DNA of 64,000 nt. It comes from Anaerotalea alkaliphila (GTDB taxonomy: Bacteria; Bacillota; Clostridia; Lachnospirales; Vallitaleaceae). Both the position numbers and the translations under genes were made by a program. Location of the stretch: positions 1 through 64,000 of the forward strand of contig NZ_JAAEEH010000016.1 in NCBI RefSeq assembly GCF_010179735.1. The letters are read 5' to 3'. Of this stretch, positions 1 to 6,539 are shown in pieces. How positions within the stretch are numbered: the stretch's first letter is position 1; each line of letters starts with the position of its first letter. A model generated the notes under the pieces. The model was not told the DNA's origin, ran no database searches, and saw nothing but the letters and a program-made list of their open reading frames with translations.

Positions 1-125
1 ACGAAATGATCGATGCGCATATCCTTTCAAACAACTAATCCAATTGGGTTTGTTAAGTGTTGCCTTCTTTAAGAAAATACGTAAAATAATTATAAAACTT
101 CATATTGACTTATTACCACAAGTCT
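1..125. other. Left-edge intergenic region, no supported gene
   Basis: This AT-rich stretch lies downstream of the tctB-like gene on the minus strand. A TATAAT-like hexamer is present on the minus strand at 89-94, but no good -35 lies at the right distance. A minus-strand ATG at 18-20 opens a frame that runs off the window edge after six codons. Its purine-rich stretch is too close to the ATG to be a convincing ribosome binding site. No gene is called here. Confidence 0.3.
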
Positions 126-569
126 TTACTGCAGCAATTGGAAAACCAGGCCTTTGGGGAACGGAATCTGAAGCCATTTCACAAACGCCCCATAAATGAA
201 CGCCATCGTTCCTGCAGATACGGCGATCGTGCTCTTCCAGGAATACTTTTCAAACAGCTTCAGCCATCCGATCAGGTAGACGAAAACGGAAACAAGCATG
301 CCGAACACCTGGGAAAAAACCAGGATCAAAACGCATGCGGCCAGCGGCAGCGCCGTCACCCATTTGTACCCGAATCCCTTTTTGTTCATTTCCTGAAACA
401 AGGATACGACACTGGCCAGGATCATCAGTCCTCCGACAATCGCGGGGAAAAATCCACCGCCCGGCCCCTTCAACCAAAATCCGTATTCGTAGATTCCAAG
501 CCACAGCCATGTTGCTCCAATGAGCAGTGTGGCAACCGGCAGGAGCATTCTTGCAGTCATCTTTTCCAT
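126..569 (-). CDS. TctB-family small membrane subunit of a tripartite tricarboxylate-type transporter
   Basis: The 147-residue protein has about four hydrophobic segments and the usual length of TctB proteins (about 150 aa), including an early GGGFFPAIVG loop typical of the family. TctB is the small four-helix subunit that normally works with the large permease TctA and a periplasmic TctC binding protein. The ATG at 569 follows a GGAGAT ribosome binding site. The gene lies 60 bp after an AbrB-family permease on the same strand, so the two are probably co-transcribed. No tctA or tctC is visible in the window; either could lie beyond the left edge. The family call is from sequence character, while the partner is unknown. 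Confidence 0.75.
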   Translation of the reverse strand: MEKMTARMLLPVATLLIGATWLWLGIYEYGFWLKGPGGGFFPAIVGGLMILASVVSLFQEMNKKGFGYKWVTALPLAACVLILVFSQVFGMLVSVFVYLIGWLKLFEKYSWKSTIAVSAGTMAFIYGAFVKWLQIPFPKGLVFQLLQ

Positions 570-629
570 AACGGGATCTCCAATCCATAAACATATTTTC
601 AGCTTAGTAACATGCCGATGTCTTCTTGC

Positions 630-1631
630 TCATTGTGTCAGCATAGACACTACATAAAAGATGATTGTAGGAAAGACCATCACAACCGCCATGAGCCTTA
701 CCGTATGGATGAGCATGACCGTTGCGATGTCGCAGCCCGCATCCTCTGCGATGACCGCAACCTCCTGGATCCCTCCTGGGGTCACAGCCATCAAAGCGGT
801 GACGAAATCGATGTCGCTCATCCTGTTGATCAGCCACGCCAGCACCAGGGTGAACACGAACAGTCCGACAACCAATCCCCCGATGGGCAGCAGCAGATTG
901 CTGAAGCCTCCCAGTATCTCGACATTGAGTTTGTTCCCGACCGTAATGCCCGCACCTATCTGGACCAGATATTTTGTGTTTTTCGGCAGCCGGGCACCAC
1001 GTGTTTCATTGTAGAGCGCGCTTCCCAACATGGCTCCCAACATGGCTCCTGCAGGTATGGCCAGCTGTTCAAACACCAGCCCCAACAAGGCGGCGATCAA
1101 CAGCGTACCCCCTACGCTTTGGTCCTTTTGTCCTGCCGGAACCCCTACGGCAACGGGAGCCCCCACACCATCGGTTTTCCTTCCCTTCGCCCTCGCTGCG
1201 AAATACCGGACCATGGGCGGGTAAATCATGTACACGCTGAACAACCTGGCGATCTGGAAGATTGTGATTGCCGTCATCTCGCCTCCCAAATCATTGGCGA
1301 TGAATATGACATCACTGATTCCCCCGGGAGTCGATGCGAACAGGGCGGTCGTCAGGCTCTCCCCGCTGGTCACGCTTATAACGCCTCCAAGCACAAAGGT
1401 CGTTGCAAGAAACCAGACGATGGCAAAGACGCTGACCTTCAAATATTTCTTGAGCTCCAGCACCGTTTGGTAGGTGAACCGGTGCCCAATGTAGGTGCCT
1501 GCCAAAATCTTGATCATTGTCAGAAACCATGCCGGCAACTCCATGGGGAATACCGTCAGATCCAAAACCGCTGTTGCGGCAATCGCCCCGATCATCATGG
1601 CCGCCGGTATCTTTTTCATCAACCCTACCAT
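630..1631 (-). CDS. AbrB-family (AbrB duplication) membrane permease
   Basis: This 333-residue polytopic membrane protein shows the internal duplication of the AbrB family: two copies of a TPGGI motif (STPGGISDV in the first half and VTPGGIQEV in the second), each followed by a helix with acidic residues. Members are often labelled ammonia monooxygenase-like but are better regarded as transporters of unknown substrate. The frame is open further upstream, but the ATG at 1631 follows a G-rich ribosome binding site; an ATG at 1619 is the alternative. It precedes the tctB-like gene by 60 bp. The pairing suggests a two-component carboxylate permease, which is inference. Confidence 0.75.
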   Translation of the reverse strand: MVGLMKKIPAAMMIGAIAATAVLDLTVFPMELPAWFLTMIKILAGTYIGHRFTYQTVLELKKYLKVSVFAIVWFLATTFVLGGVISVTSGESLTTALFASTPGGISDVIFIANDLGGEMTAITIFQIARLFSVYMIYPPMVRYFAARAKGRKTDGVGAPVAVGVPAGQKDQSVGGTLLIAALLGLVFEQLAIPAGAMLGAMLGSALYNETRGARLPKNTKYLVQIGAGITVGNKLNVEILGGFSNLLLPIGGLVVGLFVFTLVLAWLINRMSDIDFVTALMAVTPGGIQEVAVIAEDAGCDIATVMLIHTVRLMAVVMVFPTIIFYVVSMLTQ

Positions 1632-1798
1632 ATCCACCCCCCACGTATAGTCTATAATAATTGGAGGCCAAAGTCTTTGTTTATGATATACAAATGGCAC
1701 CTGTTGTTCTTTTCAATTTGATGCTTTCTGCACAATGGCAACCGGGATGGATAATGGATATCCCCGGCAAAAGGGCACTCGCCCGAAACCAATGGCAA

Positions 1799-1818
1799 AA
1801 GGCCCCAATCGGGGCCTT
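1799..1818 (-). terminator. Intrinsic terminator after the sugar-binding protein gene
   Basis: AAGGCCCC and GGGGCCTT form a perfect 8-bp stem with a four-base loop. On the minus strand the stem is followed by TTTTGCC. It lies about 30 bp past the stop of the binding-protein gene and should end the GGDEF/binding-protein transcript. Confidence 0.75.
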
Positions 1819-1846
1819 CCTGCCTGCTCATTATGCTGTTGCTACC

Positions 1847-2803
1847 CTAGTCTGCCGCGTCGCTCGAATCCAGCAGCCGGTACGGGATGCGGACCTCCGG
1901 TTCGACCTGTTCCCCGGAAGCCAACCGCACGGCGGCTTCAACCGCCTTCTCCCCCAGTTTTGCACCGTCCTGGTCGACGGTGAAGGCCAATGTCCCCTGT
2001 TCCAGGAGCTCCCTTGCTTCCGGAGTCCCACCGATGCCTCCCACCAGGATGCGCCCTTCCAGCCCCAATTCCTTTATGGCTCCCAGGGCCCCGATCGCCA
2101 TCTGGTCGTTTGCGGCCACCACCGCATCGATCCGGCCGCCGATGTCAGACTGCAGCCAGTTCTCCATCATCCGTAGGGCATCCTCCCGGGACCAGTCCCC
2201 CGATCCGTCCCCCAGAAGCTCCAGCCCGGGGTTGGCTTCCAGCACCCGGTCCATGCCTTCCCGGATCCGCCGTTGCCGGTCCTGGCCATACCGTCCGTCC
2301 AGCACCACCACACCTCCGGCGCCGCCCAGGGCATCGGCCGCGGCTTCCATGGCCAGGGCCCCCGCCTCGGTTTCCATCCCTCCCACATAACAGTCCGCCC
2401 GGGAAGGGTCTGCGAAGGGGACCCCCAGGGCCACCAGGGGGATGCCCTCCGCATGCAGCATGTCGACCATGGGCCTGGAGGCCTCCTGGTCCACCACCAT
2501 CACACAAACCACGTCCACCCCCTGGACCACCAGGTTTTCCGCCTGTTCCAGCTGCTTGTTCTGGTCCTGCTCCGCATTGTAGTACAGGACTTCCACTTCT
2601 TCCCCCCGAGCCGCCATGGCCGCAACGGCCCGCTGGGCCCCCTCCATCACCAGCGTCTGGCTGTGGTTGGTGAAGTCCGTCAGCAGCATCCCGACCCTTA
2701 TGCCATCGTCTCCCCGGCTGCAGCCGGTCGACAGGACCGGCGCCAAGAGCAGCACTGGCAGGAGCAGCAGCAAAGCAATCAGTCTTTTCCATTCCTTCCT
2801 CAT
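1847..2803 (-). CDS. Sugar-binding lipoprotein, periplasmic-binding-protein (RbsB-like) family
   Basis: The 318-residue protein begins with a lipoprotein signal: charged N-terminus, long leucine stretch and the lipobox LSTGC near residue 28. The rest matches the type I periplasmic sugar-binding fold of RbsB and related ABC or chemotaxis receptors, including the QAENLVVQGVDVVCVM segment and a C-terminal lobe with DAVVAANDQMAIGAL. It should be anchored on the outside of the membrane. There is no ABC permease or ATPase nearby. Its start overlaps the stop of the upstream diguanylate cyclase gene by four bases (ATGA), so translation is coupled. It may act as a ligand sensor rather than a transporter part; that is inference. 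Confidence 0.85.
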   Translation of the reverse strand: MRKEWKRLIALLLLLPVLLLAPVLSTGCSRGDDGIRVGMLLTDFTNHSQTLVMEGAQRAVAAMAARGEEVEVLYYNAEQDQNKQLEQAENLVVQGVDVVCVMVVDQEASRPMVDMLHAEGIPLVALGVPFADPSRADCYVGGMETEAGALAMEAAADALGGAGGVVVLDGRYGQDRQRRIREGMDRVLEANPGLELLGDGSGDWSREDALRMMENWLQSDIGGRIDAVVAANDQMAIGALGAIKELGLEGRILVGGIGGTPEARELLEQGTLAFTVDQDGAKLGEKAVEAAVRLASGEQVEPEVRIPYRLLDSSDAAD

Positions 2804-3711
2804 CCTACCACCCTGTTCCTTCCGCCCTTCTTGGCTTCATACAATTTGCCGTCCACATGCCGGACCAGCGTTTCATAATCCTGGACCTCCCCGTTTTTCA
2901 CGGTGTAGAGTCCGAAGCTTGCGGTCAGCCTGATTTGTTCCCCCCCATAGGAAAAAATGGCATCTTCAACGGATTTTCGCATCCTTTCGGCGATGGCCCT
3001 GGCCGCGTCCTCCTCGGTATGGGACAGGCAGAGCAGGAACTCCTCTCCGCCGAACCGGGCGACCCAATCCCTTTCCTGTCTTATGGCCCCCTTCAGGATC
3101 GAAGCGAATTCCCGCAGGATGTGGTCCCCAGCCAGATGGCCGCAGGTGTCGTTGATTTCCTTGAAGTGGTCTATGTCTGCCATCAGCAGGGAAAGCGGAC
3201 GACCCTCAACCCGAGCCAGCGCGATTTCGACAGGCAGTTTCTCCAGGATGTACCGTTTGTTGTAGACCCGGGTCAGCTCGTCCGTGACCGCAGCGGCATT
3301 GGCCTGCTCGAGCAATTTCTTGATTTCCATGTTGTCCGTCATCTGCACGCCATCCAGAACCATGCTTTTTGTGACGTTCTTCAGCAACTCCACCACAAGG
3401 GTCCTTCCCCCGATCTTCACGGGCATGGCCGTGACCATGATGATTTCGCTGGGGGAGGACTCGATTTTGATGATGGTGTCCCCTTCATTGTAGGCCCGCA
3501 TGGAAATGCAGTTCCTGCAAGCCTCGCTTTTTCCCCATACGCCGTAGCAGGGTTCGGCCGCTTCCACATGCTCCCGGCTGTTTTCATTTTCACCCACCAC
3601 ATGCAGCACCTTGTTGCCCAACGGGTCGACCAGCCTTGTCTGATCGTACATCTTTTCATACGCCGTCATTTGTTGCAGCAGCGCTTCCAGTTCCTCTTGC
3701 CTGATCTCCAT
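2800..3711 (-). CDS. Diguanylate cyclase with N-terminal cysteine-containing PAS-like domain
   Basis: This 303-residue protein has a C-terminal GGDEF domain with an intact GGEEF signature near residue 221 and the conserved MADIDHFKEINDTCGH segment, so it should make cyclic di-GMP from two GTP. The product-inhibition site is not canonical: the position of RxxD reads QERD. The N-terminal 120 residues look PAS-like and carry three cysteines at about 54-70 in a CYGVWGKSEACRNC pattern that could bind a metal or sense redox state. No membrane segment is seen. The ATG at 3711 follows GAGGTGG; a GTG at 3720 is the alternative. It is translationally coupled to the binding lipoprotein. Confidence 0.9.
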   Translation of the reverse strand: MEIRQEELEALLQQMTAYEKMYDQTRLVDPLGNKVLHVVGENENSREHVEAAEPCYGVWGKSEACRNCISMRAYNEGDTIIKIESSPSEIIMVTAMPVKIGGRTLVVELLKNVTKSMVLDGVQMTDNMEIKKLLEQANAAAVTDELTRVYNKRYILEKLPVEIALARVEGRPLSLLMADIDHFKEINDTCGHLAGDHILREFASILKGAIRQERDWVARFGGEEFLLCLSHTEEDAARAIAERMRKSVEDAIFSYGGEQIRLTASFGLYTVKNGEVQDYETLVRHVDGKLYEAKKGGRNRVVG

Positions 3712-3729
3712 TCTCTCCACCTCTATGTG

Positions 3730-4227
3730 TCACTTTTCTTGGACTCTTTTTGCGTTGACATGTTCAATGGCTTCCTTGCCGGTCATGTTCTCGATGTCGA
3801 TGGCGATGATATGGGATTGGGTGCATCCGGCTATCGCCCTTCTTTTGGCTTCTTCCGGCTGGTCTTTGGAATACTTTTCCACCAGGGCCCCGAAGGCTTC
3901 CGACCGCTCCTCCCCTTCCACGACCCTCGCCCTGCCGAAGGCGATTACGCTGCGAAAATAGGTGATGTATTCCTTGCTCACGACCGTATCCTCATCAACC
4001 ACCGCGAAGGACACCTTGGGGTTCTTCAGAATGGCGTCGATCTTGTGGCCCGCTTTCGCAGAGTGGAAATACACCCTTCCGTTGGAATAGGCATAACTGA
4101 GCGGGACGGCATAGGGATACTCCCCGTCCCCCAGGCACGCCAGGACGCCATTCGTGCATCTTTCCATGACCGCCGCGGTGTCTTCCGCCGACAGCAGTTG
4201 CTTGCATCTTCTCATTTCCCTGAACAT
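3730..4227 (-). CDS. Pyridoxamine 5'-phosphate oxidase-like flavin-binding protein (NimA-like)
   Basis: The 165-residue protein has the split-barrel FMN-binding fold of the putative PNPOx family, with GVLACLGDGEYPYAVPLSYAY as first strands and the SKEYITYFRSVIAFGRARVVEG core. Relatives include nitroimidazole reductases (NimA) and general flavin reductases, so a role in reducing small molecules is plausible but the substrate is unknown. The ATG at 4227 follows AGGAAGGAGAGG; an upstream in-frame ATG at 4284 has no comparable site. The stop lies 18 bp before the diguanylate cyclase start, so the three genes to 1847 may form one transcript. Confidence 0.8.
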   Translation of the reverse strand: MFREMRRCKQLLSAEDTAAVMERCTNGVLACLGDGEYPYAVPLSYAYSNGRVYFHSAKAGHKIDAILKNPKVSFAVVDEDTVVSKEYITYFRSVIAFGRARVVEGEERSEAFGALVEKYSKDQPEEAKRRAIAGCTQSHIIAIDIENMTGKEAIEHVNAKRVQEK

Positions 4228-4350
4228 CGGATAGGTCCTCTCCTTCCTCTTCAACCGCTTTGGAACGGTTGTGCTGCCCTTCATTGTACCAAATCGCTGG
4301 CGCGATGGCTAGGCAAGGTACATTGTTTCTCAAACCTTCAGTCTTTCCCG

Positions 4351-4458
4351 CAGCTATTTTTTTTGAGAACAAAAAATAGTAGCTGTTTTTGAATATGTGT
4401 TATATTGTTAAGCTCTCACCCAAAACAACACACACAGACAAAAACAGCCTACTACTAT
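4351..4458. repeat. Subterminal hairpins at the left side of the IS91-like element
   Basis: CAGCTATTTTTT at 4351-4362 can pair with the A-rich stretch ending in AGCTG at 4371-4385, with a GAAC tetranucleotide (4367-4370) in the loop. A second, imperfect inverted repeat links CTGTTTTT (4383-4390) with AAAAACAG (4440-4447). IS91-type elements have subterminal hairpins and prefer GAAC or CAAG targets, so this may mark the element's left end. The exact boundary cannot be fixed without a comparison to an empty site. The rest of 4228-4584 holds the promoter region of the PNPOx gene and no further gene. Confidence 0.35.
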
Positions 4459-4584
4459 GCGTATTATACTATGTGATTCCCAACTCGACAACTACATATT
4501 CATCTTTTCTCTTGTCCGTGGCCCTCCTATGCAATGTTTGTCTACTTTTGCCTTTCATCCATTGCATGATTTAGGAGGATTGCT

Positions 4585-5442
4585 ATGCAACATTATCTTG
4601 ATTCTTACAAGCAGATGGTTTCCCTTCGTGGCCTGACTGACCACACCCTCAAATCCTATGCCACTTACATCCGCGCTTACCTCGACTACCTGGAAAACAT
4701 CCTGGGCAAGCAACCCGAGGATGTGACCTGGCAGGAGTTGCGGGATTTCGTCCTTTTCATCCAGGCAAGGCGTTCTCTGGCCGACCGCACGGTCAATACC
4801 TGCATTTCCCAGCTGCGGTTTTTCACCCTCTACGTTCTCCATAAGCCTTGGGACCCGTACCAGCTTCCTTCCCGCAAATTCGATTCCTACCTTCCCTTTG
4901 TCCCTACAAAACAGGAGACACAGGTCTTCATTTCATCCATTCCCGACCTGAAGCCTAAAGCCATGGTCTCGCTCATTTATTCTGCCGGTCTGCGCATCGG
5001 TGAGGTCTGCCACCTCAAATGCTCCGACATCGACCGCAAGAGCATGTGCATCCATGTCGCCCGCAGCAAGAACCGCTCCGACCGCTATGCCATCCTGTCC
5101 CCCAAGGCCCTGTCCCTGCTGGAAGACTGCTGGCGCTCCTGCGGCAGGCCCGGCAGCTACCTGTTCCCCCAAAAATCAAGACTGGACAAGCCGATCAGAC
5201 CGTCCTACCTCTCCCGCCACATCCATGCCCACGAGGTCCGCTTGGGCTGGAAGCACCGGCTCACCTGCCATTCCTTCCGCCACGCCTTCGGCACCCACCT
5301 TTACGAAAGCGGCACCGACCTTTTGACCATCAAAGCCCTGCTTGGCCATAAATCCCTGAATTCGACCACGATTTATGTCCAGCTGGCCAATGGCGGCATC
5401 GGCAAGGCTGTCAGCCCTTTCGATACGCTGGAGGGCTTCTGA
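4585..5442 (+). CDS. Tyrosine recombinase of an IS91-like element
   Basis: This 285-residue protein has an N-terminal SAM-like core-binding domain (residues 1-95) and a C-terminal catalytic domain with the full tyrosine recombinase set: Arg in SAGLRIGEV, His-x-x-Arg in HSFRHAFGTH, His in LLGHKSL and the nucleophile Tyr in TTIYVQL. The ATG follows AGGAGGATTGCT. Its stop lies one base before the start of the transposase gene, so the two are translated together. Such recombinases are known companions of some IS91-family transposases; their job there is not settled, but resolution of circular or concatemeric intermediates is possible. Confidence 0.9.
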   Translation: MQHYLDSYKQMVSLRGLTDHTLKSYATYIRAYLDYLENILGKQPEDVTWQELRDFVLFIQARRSLADRTVNTCISQLRFFTLYVLHKPWDPYQLPSRKFDSYLPFVPTKQETQVFISSIPDLKPKAMVSLIYSAGLRIGEVCHLKCSDIDRKSMCIHVARSKNRSDRYAILSPKALSLLEDCWRSCGRPGSYLFPQKSRLDKPIRPSYLSRHIHAHEVRLGWKHRLTCHSFRHAFGTHLYESGTDLLTIKALLGHKSLNSTTIYVQLANGGIGKAVSPFDTLEGF

Positions 5443-5443
5443 C

Positions 5444-6415
5444 ATGCACAAGATTCAAGAGGTCTTCAACGCTTCCTATCCGGAGTATGCCCGGCAGTTC
5501 AATCCCTCCACCGTCCAGCAGAAGGCCCCTCTCTCCATCATGAACTGCAAATCCGGCAGGCTCGGCTACAACTTTTCCCGTTGTATCGACTGCGGACACC
5601 TGGAGACCCACAGCAATTCCTGCCGCAACCGCAACTGCCCCTGTTGCCAGGGCATCCTCAAGGAGCTCTGGATCGACGCCCGTAAGGCGGAGGTCATCGA
5701 CGCTCCCTACTTTCATGTCGTCTTTACCTTGCCCGCTGAACTCAATCCCTTGGTCTATGTCAACCAGTCCCTTCTTTATGGACTGATGCATCATTGCGCC
5801 TCAAGGACTTTGCTGGACCTTTCTGCGGACAAGAAATATCTGGGCGCCACCCCAGGCATCATCCAGGTGCTGCACACATGGGGACAGGAGATGAACTTCC
5901 ATCCCCACATCCATTGCATCGTCACCGGAGCCGGCCTGACCCAAACCATGCGCCTGCAAAAAAGCAGCCGCAACTTTTTCATTCCCGTCAGGGTGTTGGG
6001 CAAAGTGTTCCGCGGCAAGTTTATGGAGCAGCTCCAAAAGCTTCATTCAGGCAACAAGTTGCGGTTCCCCTCCTCCTTCGACCGGCTCAGGAATTCCCAT
6101 GAATGGAGTGGATTCAGGAACAACCTCTACGGGAAGACCTGGATCCCCTACATCAAGGAAACCTTCAATGGATTTGGCAACGCCATCGATTATCTGGGGC
6201 GCTCCACCTACCGGACCTCCATCAGCAACGCCAGGATCGTCTCTGTCGGTGATTCGCAGGTCTCCTTCTGGGCGAACGATTACAAAACGGGCCAAAAGAA
6301 GACCGTGACCTTGTCACACGAAGAGTTCATCCGCCGGTTCCTCACGCATGTCTTGCCCGGCGGATTCCAGAAGATACGCTACTACGCAATCCCCATATTC
6401 CGGATTACCGGCTAA
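5444..6415 (+). CDS. IS91-family HUH transposase, C-terminus probably altered
   Basis: The 323-residue protein has the features of IS91 rolling-circle transposases: an N-terminal zinc finger (CIDCGHLETHSNSCRNRNC then CPCC), the HUH metal site in FHPHIHCIV, and a YLGRSTYR segment that should hold the catalytic tyrosine. The C-terminal KIRYY motif is present, but the family usually continues from there (RYYG and further), whereas this copy ends in AIPIFRITG. A one-base change after RYY would open a frame to about 6440. The copy may be shortened or frameshifted, which could affect activity. Family members are usually about 370-400 aa. It is coupled to the upstream recombinase gene. Confidence 0.85.
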   Translation: MHKIQEVFNASYPEYARQFNPSTVQQKAPLSIMNCKSGRLGYNFSRCIDCGHLETHSNSCRNRNCPCCQGILKELWIDARKAEVIDAPYFHVVFTLPAELNPLVYVNQSLLYGLMHHCASRTLLDLSADKKYLGATPGIIQVLHTWGQEMNFHPHIHCIVTGAGLTQTMRLQKSSRNFFIPVRVLGKVFRGKFMEQLQKLHSGNKLRFPSSFDRLRNSHEWSGFRNNLYGKTWIPYIKETFNGFGNAIDYLGRSTYRTSISNARIVSVGDSQVSFWANDYKTGQKKTVTLSHEEFIRRFLTHVLPGGFQKIRYYAIPIFRITG

Positions 6416-6492
6416 ACATCCGCGAGTTGGTACAATCGTGAAGCATACACCAACTGGGGATTTGATTGCAAAAAATGTCTATCCCCCCTTCC

Positions 6493-6530
6493 ATACCAAA
6501 AGGCACAGCGGAAGCTGTGCCTTTTGGTAT
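6493..6530 (-). terminator. Perfect 17-bp hairpin between the IS element and the GH31 gene
   Basis: Two perfect 17-base arms (6493-6509 and 6514-6530, ATACCAAAAGGCACAGC and its complement) enclose a GGAA loop. The hairpin lies 10 bp past the stop of the GH31 gene on the minus strand and probably ends the TRAP1-GH31 transcript, although the T-run is inside the stem. It could also be the right subterminal hairpin of the IS91-like element. The octamer ATACCAAA occurs again on the minus strand inside the last GH31 codons. Confidence 0.55.
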
Positions 6531-6539
6531 CGTCTATTT

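Noticed and set aside
1-20. Possible start of a minus-strand gene running off the left edge
   Set aside because: Only six codons are visible and the purine-rich stretch is too close to the ATG.
2857-4392. 511-codon plus-strand frame
   Set aside because: It is antisense to the diguanylate cyclase and PNPOx genes and shows no motif or ribosome site.
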